NCBI GenBank assembly: GCA_023935145.1
Contig: CM043703.1
Coordinates: 25,567,727 to 25,631,726 of the forward strand
Origin: Bretschneidera sinensis
Taxonomy: Eukaryota > Streptophyta > Magnoliopsida > Brassicales > Akaniaceae
Reading direction: 5' to 3'
Length of the DNA stretch: 64,000 nt
Shown: in pieces, positions 33,339 to 45,660 of the stretch
Position numbering within the stretch: the first letter of the stretch is position 1
Layout of the letters: each line of letters begins with the position of its first letter
Made by a program: the position numbers and the translations under genes
The notes under the pieces: model-generated
What the model was told of the DNA's origin: nothing
The model's input: the letters and a program-made list of their open reading frames with translations, nothing else
The model's database searches: none

Positions 33339-34701
33339 ATGGGGAGAGCTCCTTGTTGTGACAAAGCCAACGTGAAGAAAGGGCCATGGTCTCCTGAGGA
33401 AGATGCCACCCTCAAGGCCTATATCGACAAACATGGCACCGGCGGCAACTGGATTGCTCTGCCACAGAAGATAGGTATTTATTTATTTATTTTATCGTCA
33501 TATGTTATTATGTTATACCAAGTTCTTTCAATTAACTCTATCATATTGATATTAATTTGTATGGTACTCCTAATTAATAAATAATTCAGGGCTTAAGAGA
33601 TGTGGGAAGAGCTGTAGGCTTAGATGGTTGAATTACCTGAGACCTAATATTAAGCATGGAGGTTTCTCTGAGGAAGAAGATGACATCATTTGCAGCCTTT
33701 ACTTAAGTATTGGCAGCAGGTATAAACCCTAATTTCTATTTCTTTTCTAATTACATTTAATTTGTTTTTAATATATGTTTAGGTTAATAGTATAATTACA
33801 CAAACTACATTGATGGAATGTTATATTAATTGTTTTGTTGCATGTTAATTATAGGTGGTCTATCATTGCAGCACAATTACCAGGAAGAACAGACAATGAT
33901 ATCAAGAACTACTGGAACACCAGGCTTAAGAAGAAACTCTTAGGCAAACAACAACAACAACAAGCTCAACGCCTCAACCAAGAGATGATCATCAAGACAG
34001 AAAGTGATCAACAAGCTGCTGCTGCAACAACAGGTGGGGTACTCATGAACCAGACCCTATACTGGCCCCCACATGATCATCAGCTATCTCCACCTGTTGT
34101 CATCCCACAGCCAAATCATGATCAAAACCACAATAATTATCATATTAGATCAGACGACCAAGCTTCAACATCCATCAAGAAGTTGCTCATCAAGCTAGGA
34201 GGAAGATTTTCTTCTGATGGTCATCACCAACAACCAAATAAAACGACCACCACAAATTTTGATCATGCTAATTATTCCTTCTCAGCTCAAGATCAAGTAG
34301 TAGTGCAGGATGAAATTATTAGTACCATGAATTATCATATGCCCATCATGAATATGATCAATTCAAGTTCTCCATTTAATGTTATGGAGGACATGTTTAA
34401 AGGGTTTGATCAGCTAATTAGTACTCATGATCAATCGGTCCATAGCAACACAGAAGATGGATCAATGGAGATCAGTTATTTGATCAATGGAATGGATCAC
34501 AATCACATGGTCAGTAATATTGGTATAATTAGCTCTGGAACTGCCACTACTCCTTCAGCTGAAAGCACCACCACCACGACTACTACTACTTGGGAATGGG
34601 ATGATATAAGCTCTCTGCTTTATCCTCCCATTGTTTCAGCTGCTGATCAAGTACCACAACATCACACTTTTGAAGATTCCACTTACTTTGGCCTACAATA
34701 G
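33339..34701 (+). CDS. R2R3-MYB transcription factor, subgroup 14 (MYB36/MYB87/RAX-like), three exons
   Basis: Exons 33339-33474, 33590-33719 and 33855-34701, joined by GT-AG introns of 115 and 135 bp; the sum is 1113 nt, 370 residues. The 136/130-nt first exons and intron sites are the usual R2R3-MYB pattern. R2 has Trp17, Trp38, Trp58; R3 has Phe71 in place of the first Trp, then Trp90 and Trp109. The N-terminus [17 protein letters not shown] and GGNW mark subgroup 14. The tail has Gln121-125, [11 protein letters not shown] (195-205), a Thr run and [13 protein letters not shown] (335-347), a possible activation motif. Nuclear DNA-binding regulator; relatives control endodermis/Casparian strip formation or axillary meristems. 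Which of these this gene serves cannot be read from sequence. Confidence 0.93.
33475..33589 (+). other. MYB intron 1
   Basis: Starts GTATTTATTT and ends AATTCAG, AT-rich, phase 1 (splits the Gly46 codon). Reading through it gives a short stop-terminated frame, so splicing is required for the R2 repeat. Confidence 0.9.
33720..33854 (+). other. MYB intron 2
   Basis: Starts GTATAAACCC and ends TAATTATAG; splits the Arg89 codon before Trp90 of R3. Conserved intron position in R2R3-MYB genes. Confidence 0.9.
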
Positions 34702-35418
34702 CACTACATAATTTCATTGGTGCATGCTGTAAATTTTTACCACCAGGAATATCATATCGATTAGTTCAGCCTTGGGAGAGAGAGAGAATTAACCCGATTA
34801 ATTCGTGCAGAGATTTATTTGTTTTTCACTTCAAATTTTATATATATGATAAATTTTTAGTATTTTTCTCATATTTAATTTGCTTAATTAATCTATAAAA
34901 TGCATGTTTTTTGTTTCTGTTGGTGATACATAACCACTTAATTTATCTGTTTCTCTTTGTCTATTCGAGTTGTAGATGTCTGAGTAATAATTATTAAAAA
35001 CTCGAATGATAAAGGATAGACTTTAGCAAAAGCAAAGAGGAAGACTTCCAAATCTCTTTGCGACATGGCGTTTTTTCACTAACTGAGTCCATGGATGAAA
35101 AAATAATTAATGAATAAAAGGGATGTAATCTCATGGATCAACCATTGTTTACACAACCTTCACCGTCCATTAATCAATTTCTTAAATGTTGCATAAAAAG
35201 TAGAATTCTTTTCTTCTTTTTTTTAAATTAACAGATGGGTTGAATTGTGTGTTGTCTTAATAAAGTGGTTTGACATTTTGGCCATGACTTGATAGGCTCT
35301 AGCAGGTGGCTGCATTCCTTCATTGTCATCTTCAATTCATTGTCTGCGACAACAATTAACAGTAAGAACTGCAGTACTTGTGAAAAGGCACATGTTTTCT
35401 GTAGTCACCATGAACTTG

Positions 35419-35423
<5 letters not shown>
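34702..35423. other. Sequence 3' of the MYB gene, no further gene seen
   Basis: Holds the probable MYB 3' untranslated region (a poly(A) site cannot be fixed) and AT-rich spacer. Confidence 0.5.
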
Positions 35424-35467
<44 letters not shown>

Positions 35468-35487
35468 AGAGAGAGAGAGAGAGAGAA
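35424..35487. repeat. Compound microsatellite (TA)n then (GA)n
   Basis: About 20 TA units at 35424-35464 followed by GGGA and about 10 GA units to 35487. A 71-codon frame over it is a repeat artefact. Confidence 0.95.
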
Positions 35488-35903
35488 ATTAAGAGAGACA
35501 TGGCTGATCAAAGGTTACATGCAGAACAGGAAGCATAGAAAATAATGTAAAATTATATTATGAGCAAAAATCACGTCAATTATGGGCAGCTAAAGTACTA
35601 ATTTCTTTTGGAGGGATGATCCTAAGTCAAAAGGAGAGTATGGAGGAATTGACCAGGTCCTTTAATTAGTAGCCTTAGCAGATTTATCAACATAATTTCC
35701 AGGTCAAACCATATACTCTTTCTAATAATTAATTATTTCCTTTAAAATAAACATATATATAATGGGAGGAGAAGTAAACAAGTCCTAACTTATCACTCTT
35801 CTCCTAAAATTAAAATTAAAACTTGTACAGAATTAATTAATTAAGTTTCTAGATTTTCCTTATTTTCTTTCTTAATAGCTGGACACCATTGTTAATTAAT
35901 AGT

Positions 35904-35922
35904 TATATATATATATATATAT
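35904..35922. repeat. (TA)n microsatellite
   Basis: About 9 TA units. Confidence 0.9.
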
Positions 35923-37470
35923 GCATTTTTTCCTATTAATATAGACTAATACCTAACTGTTTTATGAGTAATTAATTTCTTACTCATTCAACACAATGCG
36001 ATGCGTCAACTGAATGATACGACAATTTATGATTTTGGTTTCATCACCATTTATACGATGAATCAATTACCTATAAATTATGATGTCATGAAAATTCCTT
36101 TCCTTTGTGATATATCAATGCTGATTCGAAGCAGTTAACCACCCCCCCCCCCCTCCGATATATATGTGTGTTAGTGTGATGCACGGATTTGTTTAAATTT
36201 TTTTAATAAAAATAATTTTTTTAGTTTTTTCATTTTTCCTACCATAATATTTCATACTTTAAAGCCTGAAAAATAAAAAATAAATAGAAAACAAAGAATA
36301 GTTTTATCTTAATCAAATTTTTAGGTTAAATTTCATAAAAAATCATGTGGTTTGATTGATGGGCAAATCCTACCATTTTTTCTCTGGATGTTTATACCAT
36401 GTGATTGTCTCTATTATAACAAGGGGTTATGTTACAAATGTTAGTTTACAAAGTCAATTAGAAATTTATCTTTGAATATTTAAATCAACAAAAAGGACAT
36501 AACGATATCTAACTTCCAGATAACAGAGATAAGTTCAAGGTATAAATTACGAGGAAAAAAAAAACACTTTGGGCATTGAATTGGGCTTGAGTGATTTTGG
36601 GCTCCTTGGACTTAGCCCACTAGAGGATGTTTTATTCATTTGCTTTACATGTGTCAAGCATGTAAAGGATTCTTAACTCTTTAGAGAGTTCTTATCAAAT
36701 AAATCATAAAATAAAATAAAAATGGGAAGAAAAAGAAAGGAGATTAAAAAAAAAAAAGAGGGGGGGGGAGAATATGAGAGGTCTGAGTCTTGAATATTTT
36801 ATTTAAAAAATTTTGGAAAATTAAGTTTGAAGAAGTTCTTTCACAATTATTACTTGATTCTTAGTATTCAACACTTTAACCGGTTCAATTTCAAGGAAAT
36901 ATAAGATTTTGTATTAAGTTAAGGTTTCTACACTGCATCATGTTTCTTTATGATCTTTATAATTTATTGAATGATTTATATGTGCAATTCATGCAAAGAA
37001 TGACTGAAATTATGAATTGTTATAGTTTGAAATCACATATGTCAATCTGGATTTAATATACATAGTTTTTGCTAGAGGTCCGTAAATTGTTCTCTTGTTA
37101 TGCAGTGAACTTGAATTTATAGTTATACATGTCTAGAGATTGTATATCAAATTTAAGCTCAATTAGATGTCTATAAGTTAGTCTATCACTGTACTTGTTA
37201 CTGTTGAGTTCTGAAAACCATAATTTGGACAAATTTTGTGGTCAAACTTTGAGTGAATATAACTCGATAATTTTAAAACCAAATTAGATTAATTAGATGA
37301 TTCTTGAGTTTATGTTGAAGAAATAGAAGTCTAGCTTCTAAACTCTTTTGAATCACCTAGAAATGTTATGTAATAAGTGAGATAATGATATTTTAGTGGA
37401 ATGTGTTCAAGTATGACACATTTATTTAGCTATTGTGTTTTACCAATGAATGTGCATGTGAATGAAGGGT
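35923..37470. other. AT-rich intergenic DNA
   Basis: No gene recognised. Includes a C homopolymer at about 36141-36153 and a G run at about 36762-36770. Possible old repeat near 36320-36560 without clear ends. Confidence 0.45.
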
Positions 37471-37649
37471 AGTTATTGTAAAACCTGTATTCTTAAAGTA
37501 AATGTAAAGAAGTAATTTGATAAATATGATATGGAATTAAAATAATATATATATGAAAGATTTATTATTGAATAAAATAATTTTTTTGAAAAAAAAATTG
37601 AACATTTGGGAGAAAAAGAAAAAAAAATTAGACATTAAAAAAAACATGG

Positions 37650-37674
37650 ACAACACCTGGAGTCCAGGTGTTGT
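37650..37674. repeat. Perfect 25-bp palindrome
   Basis: ACAACACCTGGA and TCCAGGTGTTGT are exact complements around a single central G. It is followed by GCATGCTAGCTAGCA, also palindrome-rich. Confidence 0.85.
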
Positions 37675-37733
37675 CAAAGCTAACATGCAAGAAATGCATG
37701 CTAGCTAGCACCAATGTTAAAAACGGTGGGGTG

Positions 37734-37737
<4 letters not shown>

Positions 37738-37803
<66 letters not shown>
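37738..37803. repeat. Long (TA)n microsatellite
   Basis: About 33 uninterrupted TA units. Confidence 0.95.
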
Positions 37804-37804
<1 letters not shown>

Positions 37805-38597
37805 TTTATTTTAATTTTTCTTATAAAATCCTATTTGGTTTTCTTCTTTCTTCAATTCAAATTTCTCTCTTTCTATAAACACTTGGGGACTGAAAGAAAA
37901 GTTGAAAGAGTAAAATTTTGAAGGAGTTTACGAGAGAATTTTAAAGAGAGTCGAGGAAAACTCTAAGAAAAACAAAAGGTAATAATGTGAATTTTATTTT
38001 TTAATTTTAGCATACATGAAATTTCTCGGAATTCAAGGTAGAAATTTTAAAGGGTATGAATTTTTTGAAAAATTGAAGAATAAATTAAGAATTTTAATTT
38101 AAATATTATGTCAAGTGTTGACGATCAGCAATCGAGGGAAATTGCTGAAAGGAGCAGAAAGGCAATGAGGTAATCTATGGGTAGTTCTAAGTGTTACATG
38201 GAGAGTTAGATTTACTTTTAATAATCGAGATAAATATGAAATATAAAGTGATGATATTTGAATTAATTATTAACCTATGATTGGATGATAGATGAAAGTT
38301 GGTTGATAGGTATGATAGGAATAATTGATATGTTAAATATTTATTATATGAAAAGTAATATTATTGAAATAATGAGTTGATTAAATACATAATGAAGGGA
38401 TAAATGAAATTTTTGACAAGCTATGATTGATAATTTGATATGATATATGAAAAGACAATTTAATGAATATGATAAAATAATAATTTTTAAAAAGAGCTAG
38501 ACAGCTATATTGAAAGTCTGAATGTATGCATGTTTTTATATTATTGTTCATATGCATATTTCATATCATTATTCATGTGCATATGCATGAAATAAAA

Positions 38598-38750
38598 AAA
38601 ATAAGGAAGGCAGTTAGTCTAAATGAAACTGTGACAGCTGGTATATGATAGAAATAAAAGAACTGAGAAGACAGTCGGTCTAAATGAAACCGTGATAGCA
38701 GGTATAGCTGAAAATAAAAGAACCGGAAAGGCAGCCGGTCTAAGCTAAAG
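38598..38750. repeat. Tandem repeat, about 61-bp unit, 2.5 copies
   Basis: Units contain AATAAAAGAAC, GGCAGYCGGTCTAAATGAAA and GTGATAGCAGGTATA. The third copy diverges after GGTCTAA. A minus-strand 68-codon frame across it is a repeat artefact. Confidence 0.75.
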
Positions 38751-39274
38751 CATGTCGACATGTGGGAAGACGTTCTCAAATGATTTGATAATTTAAATTC
38801 ATGTATTTCATTTGTTTTAAATATTGATTAAGATGCTAATAGATCAGTCTTGATTGTGATATGATTGACAGACAAATGGGTCTCACCGAGAGACAAATAT
38901 GACGGGAAAGAAATATGAAAGTATGATATGATAAGAATTATCTAAGTGATTGATTATATGTTGCGAACCTCATAACGAGGTAATTATGAGATAGAATTGA
39001 TAGTCTCAAGATGATTAAATATATGATAAGAGATTTATAAATGATGAGGATTATGATATGAGTAGTGATAATAGCATGCTGTTATCGAGTCATATGAGAT
39101 ATAAATGAATGAATATTGGAAGACTATTTGAACAATTGAATATTTCTAGTAAATTTAATCCATTGAGCTTGTGAAGCTCACTCTTCATTGTTAAATGATT
39201 TCAGGAAACGGGCAGGACATATAGATTGGTGAACTGAGGTTCAGACTGAGTCATTACCTGTAAGCCACAAGGAC

Positions 39275-40016
39275 TCGAGCTAAAAGGTTCAAGGAAACTC
39301 TCAATGGGTTGATTCAACACATTTGGGCTAAGAACCATCTTTGGGGGCCCAAGGATGATGCTATACGTGATCCACAAGGATGAGTTTCCATGATTCAAGC
39401 TTTTGGAATAATCTAGCAATTCGGGATTGTGAATTAAAACTTAGTTTCCCAAAATTGGAGACTTACTCATTTTTTTTTGGCTCATCAAGGAAAATGGCTA
39501 GCTGTAATTTTTCTTATTACCTTTTCTTAATTGTTTCCTCATTAATTTAATTACTGAATTGTAAGGCTTGCATGCCAATTTAGGTACTTTACTTTTTGGA
39601 TTTTAGGTTACCAGAATTGAATTTAGGTTTGTTTCCTATTCCTTAGTTTCCATTTTCTAATTTTGGACGAATTTTGAGCAGATTATTTGGAAGCTTTTTA
39701 GCTGCCCAATTTGAGATCCTCATGTATTTAAATAGCTATTGGCTTTTGGAATAACACAATTCAGATTTCAGTCATACTTTGTGAGAGAAAATTCTCTTTG
39801 GTTCTTTTAGAACTTCTGAACTTATCGGAGTTTCCGTGGTGTTCATCTTCGACTTATCAATCAGTCCTTCCATAATTGATTATGGCGTCTTCATTATACC
39901 AAGGTTCTTGCTTCAATATAAGCAACGAGTCGCGATCTCACATAAATCTGTTTCAAGATGATCTTGTAATCCTTCTTGATCCATTAATCTCTTAGTTCTT
40001 GGCGTGGATCATATCA
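39275..40016 (+). repeat. 5' LTR block of element E
   Basis: About 742 bp, closely similar to 50215-50958, ending GGATCATATCA. A canonical LTR start could be TGATGCTATACG at 39356, pairing with the terminal ATCA, but similarity to the 3' copy already starts at about 39275. C/T-rich TTGTGAGAGAAAATTCTC and a TATTTAAATAG box (39725-39735) suggest the promoter and transcript start. Confidence 0.7.
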
Positions 40017-40018
40017 TT

Positions 40019-40030
40019 TGGTATCAGAGT
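40019..40030 (+). promoter_or_regulatory. Primer binding site of element E (initiator tRNA-Met)
   Basis: TGGTATCAGAGT, two bases after the LTR, one base off the usual TGGTATCAGAGC. Confidence 0.75.
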
Positions 40031-40501
40031 AGGTTCTAGTTACAAGTTTTCTTATATTTTGTCTTGTTTTATTAAAAAAAAAGTGTGTGATATTTAGATT
40101 CAATCTTTTCAATTCTTGCTTCAATTTCTCATCTTTTTTTTTCCTTTTATCAATTCCACAAATCCGTGTGTCGAATCCTAAGATTTTGTTTTATGATTCT
40201 TAAACCCCAAATCTGTGATACAACCTTGAATTCTAGCCTTTAAATCCGAATTTCTTTGTGAGTTGTTGGTGAATTGTTGCTGAAAACTTTGATACTTGTT
40301 TGGTTAGTTTGATAAGAACCTATAGAGGATTATTACGAGTAGATAAAAGCAAGAATGGTGAGCACATAAAAGGGTAAAAGCCAATCTGATTTTGTGTAAA
40401 AACATGAGTGAAATTGAGTGACTTATTCTTTGAGTGAAACACGTGAGGGAGTGTGTGAGGTCCTTTTGTTCTTTTTTTCTAATTTTGTTTTTGCAGCAAA
40501 C

Positions 40502-41600
40502 ATGTCAAACAATAAGAACAAAAATAATTCCGAAGATACGTCGGGAGAGGTTGATCCGAAGTTGCTCATGGAAGCTTTAGTGGGTGAGATGAGGAGAGTA
40601 TTGAGAATGGAGATGGAGCAGGTTCATGAGCGGATAGATCGGGTAGAAAATGCATGTGTAGGGCAGTAACAAAATGCTCCTAATGTGCGTAAGAGGGAGA
40701 AAGTTTAACCTAGGGGAGAGAGAGATGAAGATGAAGAGTATTGTGGGAATGGATTTGATGAAGAAAATGATTGGGAATCGGTTGTTAACCATAGGAGATT
40801 TGGTGGTCGAGGTAGAGAAGCTAGGAATCGGGAAAATAATAACTTGGGTAGTATTAAGATGAAGATTCCATCGTTTCAATGCAAAAACGATCCTGAAGCT
40901 TACCTTGAGTGGGAGAAGAATATAGAATTAGTATTTGATTGTCATAATTATTCCGAGATTAAAAAGGTTAAACTTACGACCATTGAATTTTTTGATTATG
41001 CGATTATTTGGTGGGATCAACTAGTGTTAAACAAGAGGAGAAATAGAGAGCGTCTAATAGAGTTTTGGGAGGAGATGAAAATCGTGATGAGGAAACGGTT
41101 TATTCAAAGCTATTAGTACCGTGAGTTGTACCAAAAATTGTAAAGTCTTACAGAAGGTAGTCCGAGTATGGAGGATTATTATAAAGAGATGGAAGTAGCT
41201 ATGATCCGAGCAAATGTAGAGGAAGACCGAGAGGCTACTATGGCTAGGTTCTTGGTTGGTTTGAATTGGAAAATTGCTAATTCAGTGGAGTTGCATCATT
41301 ATATGGAGTTGGAAGATATGGTGCACATGGCTATCAAAATTGAGAACCAACTCAAGAGGAGGGGCAACAATACACGGCAAAACCCTAACTCATGTTCATC
41401 TTGGAGACTGAATTTTATGAAAAAAGATGAGAAGTAAGCTACGGCCAAGCCCAAAACCAAGAAAAAGTAAGAAAGTACCAGCCATGAAAATCAAGGTAAA
41501 ACTGATTCCTCCACCACTAGAAATCGTGATATTAAGCGTTTTAAATGCCAAGGCAGGGGTCCCATAGCAAGCCAATGTCCAAACAAAAGAGTTATGGTAT
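40502..41600 (+). pseudogene. gag: Element E gag
   Basis: Starts at ATG 40502 (MSNNKNKNN) with a coiled-coil-like segment (RVLRMEMEQVHERIDRVE). After a frame change the retrotransposon gag core follows: [20 protein letters not shown] (40855-40915) and [11 protein letters not shown], then MEDYYKEMEVAMIRAN. The zinc knuckle is degenerate: FKCQGRGPIASQC (about 41545) keeps two Cys but has lost the first Cys and has Pro for His. Several stops (40667, 41114, 41435). Confidence 0.75.
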
Positions 41601-41769
41601 TGCGAGATAATGGTGAAATTGAAACCGAGGGCGAAGAAGATACCGAATCTATGCCACCATTGGAGGATGCAAGTGATGAGGAATGCACTGCCCAAGGAGA
41701 ATTGTTGGTTGCAAGGAGAGCTCTAAGTGTGCAAATCAAAGAAGATGACGAAGTACAGTGAGAAAACAT

Positions 41770-42236
41770 CTTTCATACTAAATGCCACGTGCAAAACAAG
41801 GTATGTAGTGTGATTATTGATGGAGGTAATTGTATTAACGTTGCTAGCAGTACAATAGTTGAGAAATTAGGGCTGCCAACAATTAAACATCCTCGGCCTT
41901 ACAAGTTGCAATGGCTCAATGATAGTGGTGAAGTGAGGGTGAACAAATAGGTGTTAGTTCCTTCCGGATTGGAAAATATGAAGATGAAGTTTTGTGTGAT
42001 GTAGTTCTGATGCAAATTGGACACTTGTTACTAGGCCGACCATGGCAATTAGATCAATGTGTTAAGTATGATGGATTCACCAACAAATATTCATTTGTAA
42101 GCAATCAAAGAACAATCACTCTAGTTCATTTGACGCCAAAGCAGGTTTATGAAGATCAAGTGAGGTTACAAAAAGAGAGTGAGAAAAAGAGAACGAGTGA
42201 AAATCAAAAAGAGAAAATGAGAGAGGCTAGGAAAAT
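41770..42236 (+). pseudogene. Element E protease
   Basis: Retropepsin-like region with VIIDGGNCINVASS (about 41812-41855), in which the usual active-site D-[ST]-G is DGG, as in many plant Gypsy elements; then LQWLNDSGEV and LLLGRPWQLDQ. A frameshift lies near 41965. The frame ends where element C is inserted (42236). Confidence 0.7.
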
Positions 42237-43551
42237 TGTTGTGCGATTATTTACCTAATTAAATAAGTAAATAATCGCGCTCGTTTTACTTACAATTGCA
42301 CAAGGTCAACAGTAGCATAGTGTGTGAATGCAAGATCATCTCCACAGGGATTGGTAAATTCCACTTTAGAATTAATTTCGTAATAATAAAATAAAAACAA
42401 GAGAAATAAATATTGAGTTTGAAATAATAAAGATAAAGGCGTAGGGACTTTATATCCACCACTAATTATGCTATCATAACAAGACAGTATGCCAATGCTT
42501 TACTCATGCCATGAATACCTAATGTTTGTCAACCTAAGGGCATGGTATCTACTCCTTAAGCTATTGATTTCCCTAAGCAACGAGTTAGGCATGATATCTA
42601 CTCTAACTCTTTTCTCTCTCAAGGGATTCAACCTGGTGTATACTGAGTTGTTCCTTAAGAGAGTATAAGATCTGTGGAAATTGACAACCACACGGGACCT
42701 AGGGCATGGTATCTACTCCCGGTTTCCCATGTTGATTAATTCAAGAATCCAGTGTGGATATCTTTTGTTACTAATGTCAGACTCAGGACTCGGTCATCCA
42801 AATTGATCTAACTAACAAGTCCATACCACATGCACATATTGATAAGACATATACATATGAGGAATTTAAATAAAAGTAGGTATTAATCAAGTTAAGCAAC
42901 ACAACATAAATATCGTAAAGGCGCTAATACTAAATTTATTGAGTAAACATAATTAGGGCTTCAACCAAGTCCTTACTAAGAATTTAATTACACATAATAA
43001 AATAAAGAGGAAAGAAGAAACCCGAGAGAAGAGTCGTCAATTCCTCTCCACGGTCTCCTTCTCCAAGCTAAAGCAAAAGATAAAAGAAGTGATAAATTGT
43101 GTGTGCTTTACAGGTGTATTTATAGGGCTTGAGTAGTCCTAGAAGGTTCATAAGTTCCTAAACTTTCCTAAAACACAAAACTACTTTATTTCCAAAATAG
43201 AGTTATTTCCAAAATAGGGTTCTGCAGTTTACTGTTCATGCCCGTACATGTGTGCTCGATCGCATGCGTCTTGAGCGCAATCGCATTGCTGCACTCGATC
43301 CTTCATGTGTGCAAACGATTGCATGTGCGCTCGATCGCATGCAGTAGTGCGATCGATCGCACTTTGACCAGAAGCTGCTCCAGGATTTCCAAGCTTCTTC
43401 CCTTAAGTGCCAAAACTGCTTCATTTTTCTCCATGACTTATAAAAACATGTGAAACACACAAAATGAAGTAAAACAGACTAAAACGTATAGACAAAGATC
43501 TTAATACATGTAAATTAAGGGGCTTAAATATGAATATTTAAGCACTTATCA
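42237..43551 (-). repeat. 3' LTR of element C
   Basis: 1315 bp; on the minus strand begins TGATAAGTGC and ends CGCACAACA. It has the GTGCGCTCGATCGCA cluster at 43240-43375 with one palindrome GCGATCGATCGC. It is about 50 bp longer than the 5' LTR, mainly because that copy lacks one stretch of the cluster and a duplicated 'ttatttccaaaatag' unit. Confidence 0.85.
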
Positions 43552-44871
43552 CACCCCCAAACTTACATATTGCTAGTCCCTTAGCAATACAAAACTAGAA
43601 ACTAAATGAAGAACAAAATTAAAGATAAATTCACTTCCATGATACTCAAAGATTTGAGTTGCACAGAAAACTATGATAACAGTTCATGAGTAAGTTTAAA
43701 ATAAAAACAACCTTTTGTATTGAAAAAGGATTTTCAAAAGTTCATGTTACTTACTTAAGGTTGGCTTAAGGCATCGTAAGTTTGATTTGTGTGTGATAAA
43801 TTAGCACATATAAGATGGGGCTTCCATATAATTTTAGTGTATAGGGTTTCGATGCCCAAACCTTTATCGAATTCCTCATCAAAGAGAACAAAAATGGCAT
43901 AATACTTTCTTCTTCTTTCTTTTTCTTTCATCATGCGATCTTTGCCATGTTGAGGTCCATCGAGCTTTCTATTTGACTCTTGTAATGAGTGTTTAGCCAA
44001 TGACTCCCAAACCAGATGATTTTAGGGCATTAGGTGTAAAGACACCCTAAGGACTTATTAACTTGAATCAAAAAGGCTACGGAACTAACAAGTTTTAATG
44101 CTTTTAAATGAAATTCCCACCTTTTGACGTGAACACTCAATGCTTACTGAGGCAAGAGGCCCAGTTACTCAGTGGAAAGCTTTTTGATCACTTTTTGCAT
44201 GATGAACATTTTTCTTTTTTTTTCTTATGCCGAAGTGTTCTTTTCAACAAGTTATCCGATTACAATTAGATTATGGAAAGATATACAAGAGAATTATATG
44301 TCATTCCCCACACAAATGTGTGCTCAATGTGCTTGTGCAAATTTGGATCAAATTCGTGAATTCTTAGGTACCTTGAGATAGGTAACTAAACTTTGTAAAA
44401 TTCTCATTGCAAGACTATGTTTTCTAGCTTCTAAGCTTACTAATGAAGTGATATCAAATTTTTAAATCAACCAAAATTTTTGTTTACCAAAAGAAGATGC
44501 ATTTATCTTCCTAAAAGAAAACTGGGGCTTAGTGTGTGCATGTGTTTCAAGTGCGTGTGTGATAGTATCTAGTATCTCCCACTACCCCCAAACTTAAAAT
44601 ACACATTGTCCCCAATATATATGACATAGAAAGATCTGACCTGGGAGATGGAGAACTAGGTTGCTTGCTTTGCTTGTAACATGCCCCCAAACTTGAACTG
44701 GATGCACACGCTAAGTACTGGACAAAGAAAAATAAACATTATTCCGGAAAATAAGAAATATAAATACTAGATATGTAAATATAAATAAAAGAAAAAATAT
44801 TAAAATGAAAAGGATAAGTCTGGGGTGCCTCCCATGAGCGCTAAGTTTAATGTCTTCAGCCGGACCAAGCC
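43552..44871 (-). other. Element C non-coding interior
   Basis: Closely parallels 11147-12536 of D. CCCCCAAACTT occurs at 43554-43564 (the purine tract), 44585-44595 and 44684-44694, at the same spacing as in D. The block GCCTCCCATGAGCGCTAAG lies at 44826-44844. No pol. Confidence 0.65.
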
Positions 44872-45660
44872 TTATTTTTTTCCAAAAGTAAGAGTGGTAG
44901 CAGCTAGCATAGGAAGTGTCTTATTCTCTCCCATATAAGCATAAGGTAATTGCTCTGGCAACTGCTTGAATTCTAAGTTAAGTGCCTGTACAATAAAAGG
45001 GAAAATAGTATTAGTAGGCACATGAATATCCAATGGATAAGTGTACTTACTTTGATGCTTTGGAGAGGCTTCAATGAGGTGCATAGTTTCGATGATGTCA
45101 TCAGTAACATCCTCAGATTCTGGCACTGTACTCGATCTTGTGAGACTATATGTAAGAGCAGTTTCTAATGGATCAACGTGATGGTCATGAAAAACTTGTT
45201 CAACAATACCTTGCTTTTGTTTACTTAGCTCCTTAGCTATATGTCCCACTTGTACATCTAATCTTTGAATAGCTTGCTCATGCCTTGTATTTATTTGTCT
45301 TTGCTCAGTCATAAACTGCTCTTGTAAGGTAAGCAGCTGTTGTTTTTGAATGACCAATTCCCTCACAATGCTTTCTAGGTCATTCTCTCTTGATTTTGGG
45401 ACTAATTGAGCTGCTTGTTGGAAGTTCCTTTGCTGTCCTTGAAGGATTAAGGCATTTTGATTGTTCCATGCGAAGTTGGGGTGGTTCTGCCATCCAGGAT
45501 TGTAGGTATATGCATATGCATTGTTCAGTCCCTCATAATTTGCTTTCTCTTGATTTGCATATAAATATAAAGGGCAAGTTTCAGTAGTGTGATCAAAATG
45601 AGAACATATAGCACATACCTGGAGTGGTTTGGCTCGCGGACTGGGTGAGATGTTTTAAGT
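44872..45660 (-). pseudogene. gag: Element C gag-like ORF with intact zinc knuckle
   Basis: On the minus strand a standard zinc knuckle CAICSHFDHTTETC (CX2CX4HX4C, 45613-45574) is followed, after a frameshift, by ORF 45366-44872: VIQKQQLLTLQEQFMTEQ, a heptad-like coil, QVGHIAKELSKQKQ, and the acidic DDIIETMHLIEASPKH. It aligns with D gag. In C the knuckle is complete while in D one Cys is lost. The N-terminal gag core is missing in both copies. Confidence 0.65.

Larger units (their letters stand above)
37471..39274 (+). repeat. Gypsy-LTR-like sequence (tentative) left of element E
   Basis: Low-coding sequence with features common in plant Gypsy LTRs: a 25-bp palindrome (37650-37674), a long TA run, a C/T-rich transcript-start-like stretch (37845-37980), short tandem repeats and GCTTGTGAAGCTCACTC near 39170. 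No partner LTR or internal region was identified, so this assignment is weak. Confidence 0.25.

Noticed and set aside
33339..33584. 81-codon single-exon MYB-like gene
   Set aside because: Reads through intron 1; GT-AG sites give a full R2R3 protein.
35323..35538. 71-codon plus-strand ORF with YIYIYI and REREREI runs
   Set aside because: It is the translation of a TA/GA microsatellite.
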